The notes beneath the pieces were generated by a model. The model was not told the origin of the DNA, did no database searches, and saw nothing but the letters and a program-made list of their open reading frames with translations. Source: Grammothele lineata (lineage: Eukaryota > Basidiomycota > Agaricomycetes > Polyporales > Polyporaceae). Taken from it: a stretch of 64,000 nucleotides of DNA. Shown here one piece after another: positions 44,200-54,231 of this stretch; within the stretch, counting starts at the first letter, position 1; every line of letters begins with the position of its first letter. The stretch spans positions 466,223-530,222 of the forward strand of contig NDFF03000382.1 in the NCBI GenBank assembly GCA_002150815.3. Direction: 5' to 3'. A program made the position numbers and the translations under genes.

Positions 44200-47100
44200 T
44201 CAGAATAAGTCGTCGCTCGACGGCATCGCCTCGAAGGAGATCTCCGCATCGTCGTCGACCACGAAACTCCCGTGCACGTACTCGTCCGGCTCTTCGTCCC
44301 CATTCACCGTCGGCGAGCTCAGCCCTCTAATCCGCCCAACGCCACTCCCGCTCCCACCTGCTGCCCCTCCCCTCCTATTCGGCCCGAACGAAACCGCACC
44401 CCTCCTCACCGGCCCACGCGCAAACACGGGGCCCTCCCCTCCCCCAGGAGCCTGCGTGAGCAAGCTGCGGCGGTAGACCGCGCCCTGGTCGTACGACGGC
44501 CGCACCTGCGTCCCCTCGGGCGTCGCCGCGAGGAAGCGGCGGTCATCGCTGTCGGGCGCCATCGCCCCGAACCCGTCGTCGTCCGCGCCGTCGTCCGAGC
44601 CCGCGCTGCGCTCGTCCCCGGAGTGCGCGGCCTCGAGGGCCACCCACGGGTTGTGCCGCGCCGCGTCGGCGGCGTCCCGGAACTTCCGCTTCTTCCGCTT
44701 TGGGCGGCGGGAGGGCGAGCCGGGGGTGACGTCGGCGTCGGCGTTGGGGTCTGCGTCGGGTGGGGGTGAAGGGGGGCGTTCGCGCCGTAGACGACGCGGC
44801 GCGACCGGGGAGGGCTTGGTCGGGGAGGACGAGTCGGTCAGTTCAAGTACTTCTGCCGCAGGGCGCTTTCGAGCGGGCTTGCTACCCCCGGGGGCGCGCA
44901 CGGCGAAGGTAGCAGGCGGGGCGCCGAGCTCGTCCCAGAATGTCGCCGGGGAGTGCGCGGCGGCGGGGGCGGGGGCGCGCGGTGGACCCATGCTCTTCGT
45001 GTTTGCACTTGCACGCGAGGGTGCCTTTGCAAGGGGAATGTCGTCTATGCTGGGCGAGCTCGGCTCCATTGCGCGCGAGGAGGGCTCGGCAAGCGGGACG
45101 TCGTCGGAGCTGAGATCTATCGTGCGCGAGGAAGAGGCTACTGGGGGAGCGTTGATGACGGTAGACCGGCTACTTGTCCAGCTCACTGGAGGTGGGCTGG
45201 AGCCGAGGAAAAGCGGCTCGTCGCTGGCCACGGGCTCCTCTCGGGGAGGTGGGGGCGGAGAGCTCCGGGCGGGTGCATCGAAGGGGTCGTCGTCGTCTTC
45301 TACGAGCCAGGCGAAGCTGCTATCGCCGCCATTCGCCGGAGCGTCTGCAGAGACGCTGCGCGACGGCGGCGACGCGGACTCTTCTGGAGGGATGGACGAC
45401 CTCTTGGGCGAATTAGCAATGCTGTGACTCTGGGAGTTGCTTCCGTGCAAGTAGGTCTTGAGGGGAATGTCCGGGGATATTTCTCGTGTACTGCGACAGT
45501 CGACGGAGCTAGTACTGGCCCTCTTCGACAGCGGGGACCGCCCTTCGACGGTCGCGGCGGTCGCCGCTGGCTCGGGATCACTGGAAAGATCTATGACGGC
45601 TTGATTACTTAATGGAATGTCGAGAGAGCTAGACCGTGAGCGAGCAAGCTTGGCCGGTTGAGAACGTGTTGTATTACTTGGCTTGTACCAAGCCGCAGCA
45701 CCCTGCTCGATGGCTTCGTCATCTGAGTCTGAACCAGAATTAACAGCAGCGATCTTGTATGCGTGCTCCTTGGATGATTTGCCTCTGGAAACCGTGGACA
45801 GTTCCTTGCCCTTGCCTTTGTCTTTGGTCTTCCCTTTGCTGGTGCTTGGGCCCGCGGTCGTGGCGCTTCGGGCCAGTGGTTTCTTCTTCGGCTTCTTCGG
45901 CTCCTGGATGGGGATGGACTTGGTCCTGCGCGGACCATGAAGTCCAGCCTCTATCTCAGCGTCGTCCGAGTCGGACTCATCGGCGTGTTCCAGGTCGATG
46001 TCATCCATGGAAAGCAGTTTCTGCTTCTTGCGCTTGCTTGCACCCTTGACGAGTAGGTCCTTGACGCTCACGAAACCTTTCGTCGCCGCAGCAGGCACGT
46101 TCCGCATAGGGTCGTCGTCCCGCCGTCGTTTCTTTCCCTTCGGGGAGCCCCCGTTAGCCAGAGACGGCTTGCGGGAGGTACGCTCCTCGCGGACGTATTC
46201 CTCGATTTCCATTTCCATCTCGACACACTCTGGTTCGATGTCGGCGGGAATGAGCCGATCTACGTCGCCATATACCTCGAGGTCTGACGCGCGAACGATG
46301 AAGTGCTGCACCTCTGCATAGTTGGACTGTGCTTTCTGCCAGTTGAACTCTTCGCGGCCTTGCGCAAGCAAAATGTGTACCGAGCCATCCGCTTTTCTAC
46401 CCGTACGGCCAATACGTTGGAGCTGTCGGACGTATCGTAATCAACAAAAGGAGAAAGAATCGTCGCTACGAAATCTCACCATGCGGATAGGAGTCTTCTG
46501 AGCATCGTAACAAACGATAAGGTCCACCTCACCAATGTCTAGACCCTCTTCACCAATAGAAGTAGAAACGAGGACGTTGTACTTCCCCGCCTTGAACTGA
46601 TTGATGACCTACCGGAGATATCAGGTTCACTAAGGGCCGTAGGGCAGGGTATGATCAGGTTGGCGCACCTCCAGCTGCTCCTTCTGGGCGTAGCCCTTCT
46701 TGCCCTGCTTATCCGTTCCCTGCCCAATGAACGCCTTGGCGCGAATAATTGGAGATTGCTGATTCAAGAGTTCGACGATCTCCTCCACGCATTCTCGGAA
46801 CGAAACAAACACCATTGCGCGAGACTGGCCAGTGTTCCCAGACGAACCCCCGCCATCCTCGTCGGGTAATTGCTGAGCGAAATGGTCGATAAGAAGCGTT
46901 TTCAGAAGCTCCATCTTTGGGTGCATCGAGAATCCGCGGGCAGCCTTCTCCTCGAACTTCTTCCAGAGGTTGTTGAAGGAGTCTAGCTTGCATAGCGCTT
47001 TCTTGCTATTATTGTCGCCCTTACGGATCTCTTTAAGGTATCCGTAGCACATGGCGACGCTGTTCTCCACCTGCATGGAACGTGAGATACCGGTGATCCA

Positions 47101-49086
47101 CGTCCCCTTCTAGACTGACCAGGTAGCCCATCGCTCTTGCAAGAGGACCCAACTGAGCAGCAGCCGAAACAGCCCAACGTTCCGCACGCGCCTTCTGCAT
47201 CTCAACCATAGTCGCTTGACAGCGAAAAGGGTGCAGCATTGTCGGGGTGACGTTTCCATTCTTCAGAAACCCCACGCTTTGCACTCTGGTGAGGATAGGC
47301 TGGGTATACCACAGTGAACGGGGGCGCATGGGCTTTAGTTATTTCGGTACCGACCTTGATCACAGCAGATAGCGCATCTCTGAGCTCGACGATGTCTTCC
47401 GTCATCTGAACGAAATGCTCGTGTTCGTGCTTCGTATGCAGGTATTTCTTGAGGTCGGAGTCGGTCTCGCTCCGGATTTCTATGTGGCTTATATGCAGCG
47501 CATCGACGATCTCTTGCACAGCCTCTGGTTTACTGCCGGGCGTGGCTGTTAGAGCCAGGATGCGAAAATGAGGGTTGTGGTGCATCATGTATCGCACTAC
47601 TTGCGCGTATGCATAGTCACCAGTTCCTCTGTGGGCCTCATCTGTTCTCGCGGCTGAGTGATATCCGGACATGAGGGCATATACCAGATCGCACCAATGA
47701 CTATCAGCACAATGTCGAGGGCGTCGACGTGTTTGCGCAAGAGATCATTCAAGAGTGTTTGCGGAGTAGCATAAAATACACGCTTGTCTTCCCACTATAC
47801 AATGACGTCTATGAGATCGTACACCCTTGGACTTTCGGAAGGGACTCACTGCAGCTACACGCTTGTCTGTGCTTACATTCCCAGTGAGCTCAGCAGCTAC
47901 GCTTCCTGGTATTCCACAGGTCTTATGACATGCGTCAATCTGCTGTGCCACTAGAGGCTTGGTCGGGGCGACAAACACAACTTTTCCTTGGGGAAACCAG
48001 TTGTAAACTGCATGCGTCAATGAGCTCGTTGACTTACAAGAGGGAGAAGAAATACATACAATTCAGCATAACTACGCCCGCAATGAATGTCTTTCCCAAA
48101 CCTGTGGGAAGTGCGACCAAGGTATTCTCAAGTAAACATTTCTTGACGATGTTGTACTGATAGTCGCGTTTGGGTTTATTGAGTGGATAGATCCATGTTT
48201 TGGCCGCTAGTCGGTCCGCAACCAACCTCATTGCGGGCGGCTGAGAGAGTATTAGACACGTGTGGTGCAATAGACAAAACTACGTACTGGTCTGCAGTTG
48301 CCGGATGCGAACAGAAGAGGATTCGGAGCCAGTCATTGAATTGAGAAGCAGGAGTACTCACCCAACGAGATTTTGGGGAGCAGGAAATTGCTCAAACTCG
48401 ATCGGCTCCTCATCTTCATCGTCCTCGCCGCGTTCCTTTCCTGTATCCTTTGGCTTCCTATAACCAGTCTTCGCGTAAGCCGTGCGGTCCCACTGCTTTG
48501 TCCTCTTCACCTGGCCTGGCAATGGCATCTGCCTAAGGGTTGAACGCGTCCGCTGGAAAGTCCTCCTGTCCGGTTGTGCAGGTGAGCTTGATGTGTCTGC
48601 TTCTCGGGCGACCTCCCCGAAGAGATTCAGCTGAGGGCCCTTCGATGGTCGCTGAATGAGGCCGTTCGGCTTCGAAGGACCGGCCTCCCGGCTCATGCTG
48701 TCGTACTCGCGCTGCACCTGCTTGTCTATATTTGCAAGCTCCGCATCATCAAAGACAATACTGTCGAATGCATCATCGTAGTCATCCGAATCATCTAGTT
48801 CGATAATGCTGGGTGGTGCTGTCTTGGGAAAGAGTGGTTTGGGTACGGGTGCAGGTCTATGAGAGGAAGGTATTCTGGCTGCGTTGGCAGTGTGGCTGGA
48901 AGACAACGGAGGCATAACTACTGCTGGGTTGGTGTTGGGTAGCTTGGGAGGGGGGTTGGTCGGAAGGTTAGCTGGAGGAGGATGAGTTGCCACAGCAGCT
49001 TGTGAAGTTTGAGCAGCCTCAATAGCATTGAGTTCATTTATGAAGGAAGCGTCAAAATCATCGTCAAAGTACTCGTCTGAGCTCAT
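44200..49086 (-). CDS. MPH1: FANCM-type DNA helicase MPH1
   Basis: 3'-5' DNA helicase that remodels forks and D-loops. Model exons (minus): 48362-49086, 48288-48291, 48060-48240, 47850-48007, 47695-47794, 47355-47641, 47120-47299, 46669-47070, 46480-46608, 44200-46422; 1462 residues, in frame throughout. Motifs: the Q-motif region [19 protein letters not shown]; Walker [32 protein letters not shown] formed across an intron ([19 protein letters not shown]); LALTATPG; later [31 protein letters not shown] and [12 protein letters not shown]. The N-terminal 240 and C-terminal 700 residues are acidic, Ser-rich and disordered. No ERCC4 nuclease domain, as expected for fungal MPH1. Exon 2 as modelled is only 4 nt; see findings. 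Confidence 0.93.
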
Positions 49087-49361
49087 GAGTACAGCCAAGG
49101 AAACAGGGAGATAATGACCAGAGATGGGACGGTGAATGGATGGTTGTGGCGGAGGACAAGCCTCGGTGGACGCGTCGCGCGCACTGAGCGCGTCTCCGTC
49201 ACGTGGACCGTTACTCGGCGCCTCAGTTGGCCACTCGGGAGCACTTACACTGCAATGGAGATCGCACAAGCCCCACTCCTCCCTGTCCTCTCTCCTTCGT
49301 CTGTGCAAGTCCCTACTCCAACCCTGTCTCTTTCTTGGATATTCGCTTTGGAGTCAACAGA
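49087..49361. promoter_or_regulatory. divergent promoter region, MPH1 / G-patch protein
   Basis: 275 bp between divergent starts. It holds an ACGCGTC-type stretch (GACGCGTCGCGCG, about 49168-49181), the MluI cell-cycle box core ACGCGT, which would fit S-phase expression of MPH1. No TATA box. Confidence 0.4.
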
Positions 49362-51013
49362 ATGTCTGCGGAGACTGTCGCCCGCTGGAACGCCATCCCT
49401 CTCAACCGTCCGGAGCAGCCCGCTCAGCCAACGTTGAAGGTACTCGTCGTGCATTCTTCGCACCCTGAATACACCCTGCATGCTTCTCCTCCTTCACAAC
49501 CCTACCTAGCGCGCAAGAGATGACGGCGAACAGGATGACGAGAGCGAGGATAACGTCTCACTTGTCTCCCGCACGCCCTCTCCTGATCCGGATCCCATGG
49601 ATGTGGACAAGTACGATGAGCACTACCGCCACAAGCTGGAGGCCGAGGTCATAACTGTAGAGACAAAAATCAAGAGTTCAAACATCGGATTCTCGATGCT
49701 GGCCAAGATGGGATGGGTTGAAGGAACGCCCCTGGGTTTGTCAGGAGACGGTACGTTACCAACTTCGCACCCGGGCGCACCCGCTCATCCTTCCTCCAGG
49801 CCGAGTAGAGCCGATCCCGTTCTATGTCAAAAACGATTTGACTGGCCTTGGCAAGGCTAGTCAGGATGTCCGCATGAGTAAGTGACCCCGCCCCACGTAT
49901 GCGCATCGCCTTCTTCTCAGCACACATGCCGCAGTTGAATCGACCGTCTCGCAACGGCGCGAGCTCGACTCGGAGCGCCAAACGAAAGAGACAGAGCAGC
50001 AGCGCAGGGAGCGCGAGGTGCGCCCGGCAGCAGTGCCCCAAACGCTTTCTCCTGACGAGCTCTGATGTGTCTTCCGTCTTTCCCCGCAGGATGCCGTTGC
50101 GAAGCGCGCCGCTGTCCAGACCGAGATTTCGGCCGTCCTCCGTCCGTTCTATTGTGAGGTGTGCGAGAAGCAGTTCCAGAACGTCGCCCAGTACGACGAG
50201 CACACCAACTCGTACGCGCATCACCATAAGGTCCGCTTCCGTGACATGCAGGCTACCCAGCGCGCAAGCCGCAATACCGAGGAGGAGGTCAGTAAACGCA
50301 AGGAGAAGGAGCGCAAGCGCGAGGAGAAGGAGCTCCGCAAGATCGCGAAGGCTGCTGGGGTCAAGATGGTAAAGCCTCCCGTAACCGCCACCTCTATTGT
50401 GGCGCCCGCGGTAGCCCTCCCTCCGGCGGAAGGTGCGAGTGCGAGCACGGGCACGGCCAAGAAGGGAGGCTGGGCCACTGTCTCCGCTCGTGCCGAGTCG
50501 CCCAAACGATCCGGCTGGGCATCCGTGGGGCAAGTGCAATCCGAGGCTGCTTCCAGTAGCCGCGGCGGATGGGCCGCAGTCTCCGCACCACCGCCGCTGT
50601 CAGAGCCACCAGCACAACCAACGTCGCGTCCCCAGCGTATTGAAGCACCCGTTTTTAGCTCCGGCGGATGGACGTCGTTGGACACGAGTACTGGCGCGCC
50701 ACCTCAACATGCCCTACCTTCTGTCCCGCCGCCGCCTTTCCCCACATCGTTTTCTCCAGCCTTACCGTCACCGCCACCAGTCAATACCAGCAGGTCTGGT
50801 TGGGCGAGCGTGGGCAGCCCACCCGAATCCGTATCAAGCAGCTGGAATGCTGTTCCTCTTAGTGGCCCTCCGTCCATGGGGGCTTCTAAGCCGCCTGCTT
50901 CCACACCCGCAACTGCTTCGCGCCCACCTCCAGCCCCCGAACCTGCCCGTCAAGAAACTTCTCGGTCTGGATGGCAGAAATTCCGTGCCGGCGCACCTGG
51001 TCGTCGCCGTTGA
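49362..51013 (+). CDS. G-patch and C2H2 zinc finger protein (GPATCH8-like)
   Basis: Exons 49362-49439, 49510-49750, 49800-49877, 49935-50017 and 50090-51013; 467 residues. The G-patch spans the intron after residue 106: SNIGFSMLAKMGWVEGTPLG, LSGDG, then VEPIPFYVKNDLTGLGK. A coiled-coil, Arg/Glu-rich helix follows (RRELDSERQTKETEQQRR). A C2H2 finger near residue 185 reads FYCEVCEKQFQNVAQYDEH with the second His in YAHHHKVRF, then a long charged helix (KRKEKERKREEKELRK). This order is typical of GPATCH8-like splicing-associated proteins, which activate DEAH helicases in the nucleus. The C-terminal 220 residues are disordered and carry repeated GW motifs (GGWATV, SGWASVG, GGWAAV, GGWTSL, SGWASVG, SGWQKF). 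Confidence 0.88.
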
Positions 51014-51316
51014 TGGAGCTAGTTAATCCACGCTTGTACGCACACTCTTCCATCCTGAACATTGATGCTGAGTAGACTGCTGCAAGAACATGGAATATGA
51101 ACGTATAGTACTAACTAGCTACAATGACGAGTTCTGTAATTTTAATATGTACGATGGTGATGACAAGTGGTGGACAAGAGTATAAGTTGACGACGAACAG
51201 AGGGGAATACACAGCCGAGCACCCAACACCACCACCGAGCAGATGCGGCCAACGCAGCGAAAGATTACGACGACGTACGTAGAGAGAGGTCCAAATAACA
51301 AGCCCGCCCGAGAGGT
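51014..51316. other. convergent spacer
   Basis: About 300 bp between two convergent stops, AT-rich (runs near 51100-51160). No gene. Confidence 0.4.
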
Positions 51317-53995
51317 TCACTCTGAGTCGCTTGCCGAGCTCTCGTCTGAGCTCGACTCCGCGGAGGAATGCTCGCTGGCATCGCCGCCCGCCCCAGCACC
51401 GTTGGAAGCGCCACCGGCAGACGTGCGGCCACCACCTTCGAACGCCTTGAGCCTCTCCTCCAGCGCACGAATCTTCTTCGTTTCGACATCCTCATCCATG
51501 CTTTTCCGCTTCAAGCCACCCGTGCCTGTGCCCTTACCCGTACGAGGACGCTTTACAGGAGGTTTGAGGGGACGAATAACGAAGTTATAGAGCTTGGTGA
51601 GGACGGCGGCAGGCAGTGTATCGATCTCGAGTTCGATCTCCTCCGTGCTCTATGGTTGTTACGGATTAGCATACTTAGGAGAGCATTGGGGGATGATAGC
51701 TCACGTCTCGGATTTCCGGAACGCCTTCATGGATGATCTGGATGACCTTCTCCAGCTTCGCGCCGTCGAGCCTGCCAATCGTGTCGCTGAGATCCTTCTT
51801 CTGCTCGAAGGTGAGAACGTCGTCGTCGGTAACCGGCTTCTTGCTCTTCTTGTTCGCCTTGGGCGGAGGAGCCTTGGTCTGTTTTGCTGAAGCCTTAGAT
51901 GTGGACGGGGCGGGAGGGGCGGGCTTCTCTCGTTTCTCCTTCTTCTCCTTGTGCTTCGGCTTAGGCTGCTTCAAGTTGGCAAGGTTGCTCTTCATGGTCG
52001 CGATCTGGTTCTCCATGTCCGCAATCATGCCCTCCATCCCTGTAGGACGTGTCAGAACCGCAGGACGAACGACAATGTCACGGCTACTCACGTGCACGCT
52101 CGTCTAGACTCTCCTCACCATCGTCCTCATCATCATCTTCCTCGTCGCTAGAATCATGCGCTCGAGGCACCGGCATATTCTTCCACTTCTCTTCGAAGAG
52201 ACTCTGGAGAGCCCTGCCGGCTTCGTGAACAGGATTGCCAGGAGGGTTGAAGGTGGTGCAATTCTTGATCATGAGGCTGAAGTCGTCACGGAACTTATCT
52301 GGTGTAGAGTACATGCCGGCATCGAGCTTTTTCTTCATGGTCGCGAGATCCATGGGCTTCTTGATAACCTTAGGGTACTCCGGAATACCCAACTTGACCG
52401 CGTCTGGGGTCACGTTAAATTCAGATCACTTGAGGTCGCCATTGGTATAGTACGTACCAACAGGCTCATAGAATGCATGTGCTATGTTGTAGTGCTGCTT
52501 TTGATGCAGATCTTTCCACACCTTCTCACAGAACTTCATCTGCTCTGCAAGAATCGCGTTCTTCGGCGCCTTGGCTTTCCGAGGTTTGCGTGGCGCCTCC
52601 GCGTAAGGCAGATCCTTCGGAGGAGGCGGGTGGATCTCGCGCTTAGGGCGACCAGGATTGGCGGCCTCATCATTCCGCCGGATGACAGGCACATTGGTGG
52701 AAGGACGCCGAGCTTGCTTCTTGGGTGGAGGAGGTGCGGGAGCAGGAGGAGGTGCAACCTTCTTCGGTGCGGATACTTTGGGCTATGCGAAATCTATGAC
52801 ATCCTAACGTATACGATCGCAGAAAGGACATACCTGTTCCGGAGGAGGGAGCTGCTTCATTTGTTTCTCGAAGAGGGCCTTGAGACGCTCGCCCATTGCA
52901 GTGACAGGATGCTCCGGACCGTTGAACTGAACACAATTAGAGAAGACGAGAAGAACATCCTCCTTGAACCCGTCGGTGTTAATGTAGCGGGGGTTCGCTG
53001 GGTTGGGGTCAGCCTTGGATGGGTTCGAAGACGCCAGCTTCCTCTCGATCGTGGAGAAGTCCATAGGGCGCTTGATAATGGTGGGGTAATGGGGGATCGC
53101 GAGAGCAACAGGGTCGACGGGCTGGTTGAAAGGGACTGCATCCTTCTGCTGCTTCAGAGCACGGACAGTAGACTTGCAGAAACGCCACTGCGACACGGAG
53201 AGAGTGACAGGACCAGTAGGCTCCGGAGGAGGAACACCATTCGCGATGGGAGGTGGTGAGGCGGAGGCTGGAGGTGGAGTGCCGGTCTTCAGAACGCGAT
53301 AAGGGAAGACAGATTAGTACGCCCATAGCGGCGCACAGTAGAGCAGGAGTGCTTACATTCGCGAGTGATGCACGTTCTGCATCCGAATACTTCCTCGCTC
53401 TCTTAGCGGGTGGAGGCTTATCATGGTCATCATCATCGTTATTAGCATTGGTATTATTGTATGGCGAAGAAGCGGCATGCGAGTCGACAGCGGTTTCACT
53501 CGAAGATACAACAGCACGTAGCGAGGGGGAGACCGGTGTCGCGACGGGCGACTCGTGTGTTTGTCCGTTAGGGAGACCGTTCGCCTTGCCACTCGTTTCT
53601 GACATCTCCACGTCCTCGCCCGTAGCAGGCACGTTTTCTTCAGCCATCTTCACGTCGTCCAGAAGCTCGCCCGTAGGCGGAGGAGGGGTGCCGTTGGGAG
53701 GCGCGATGGGAATGGAATCTGACGCGCCATAAACACGAAGGGATGCGTCGATGGAAGCCAAACACGTACTGGGGTCTGCTGGGGTCGAAATCTGTGGAAT
53801 GGTGGACACGGCGTCCAGCTTTTCGAGCTTCAGGGGCGGGGGCTCGTGTCGCGCGTCGCTTTCCTGCTCGATGTCGATCTTGGCGTCGTCGGGAACAAGC
53901 GAGTGGTTGACGGGGGTGGCAGCAGAGTCTACAGCAGGAGAGGCAGGATCGGGGAGCGTGTCGACGACGATGTTGGTGTTGAGCGCGTCGTGCAT
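51317..53995 (-). CDS. BDF1: BET-family double bromodomain protein (BDF1-like)
   Basis: Exons (minus) 53357-53995, 52834-53286, 52458-52782, 52092-52403, 51705-52039 and 51317-51649; 798 residues, in frame. Reads acetylated histone tails and supports transcription initiation. BD1: SQWRFCKSTVRALKQQKDA, then YPTIIKRPMDFSTIERKL and VFSNCVQFNGPEHPV, the Asn of SNCVQFNG being near the acetyl-lysine pocket. BD2: EQMKFCEKVWKDLHQK, joined through an intron to VDAVKLGIPEYPKVI, then KPMDLATMKKKLDAG and IKNCTTFNPPGNPV. A coiled-coil and Lys-rich stretch follow, then an ET (NET) domain: LTFEQKKDLSDTIGRL, VIQIIHEGVPEIRD and IELEIDTLPAAVLTKLYNF. The C-terminus is Ser/Asp/Glu-rich (SSDESSASDSE). The N-terminal 240 residues are disordered. 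Confidence 0.94.
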
Positions 53996-54231
53996 CGTCC
54001 GGAGTCAAGACGCGTGACGGTCACGCAGGAGTGACAGGAGGGCAAAGGGAGCAGGTGAGATTTGGGGGGGCAGGAGATCCGAAGTTGGGCTAGAGGTCTT
54101 TATACGCTCAACGAAATAAGGTTCGATCTCCCGCGTCCACAATTTCCTCCCTATCCCGCTTTCGCTCCCTTCCTCCCTGCCCTCCCCACCCGCGTGGCCC
54201 CCACGCTCTCGACCGCCTGCCCCTCGCCGTC
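53996..54231. other. spacer between BDF1-like gene and WDR70
   Basis: About 236 bp, same-strand spacer holding the promoter of the BDF1-like gene and the 3' UTR of WDR70. GTTCGATCTCCCGCGTCC near 54120 is the only GC-rich block. No element can be named. Confidence 0.35.

Noticed and set aside
52156..53259. 367-codon open frame on the plus strand over the BDF1-like gene
   Set aside because: It lies fully antisense to bromodomain exons with strong family motifs and crosses their introns. Its product is Arg/Leu-rich with no motif, typical of a GC-rich shadow frame.
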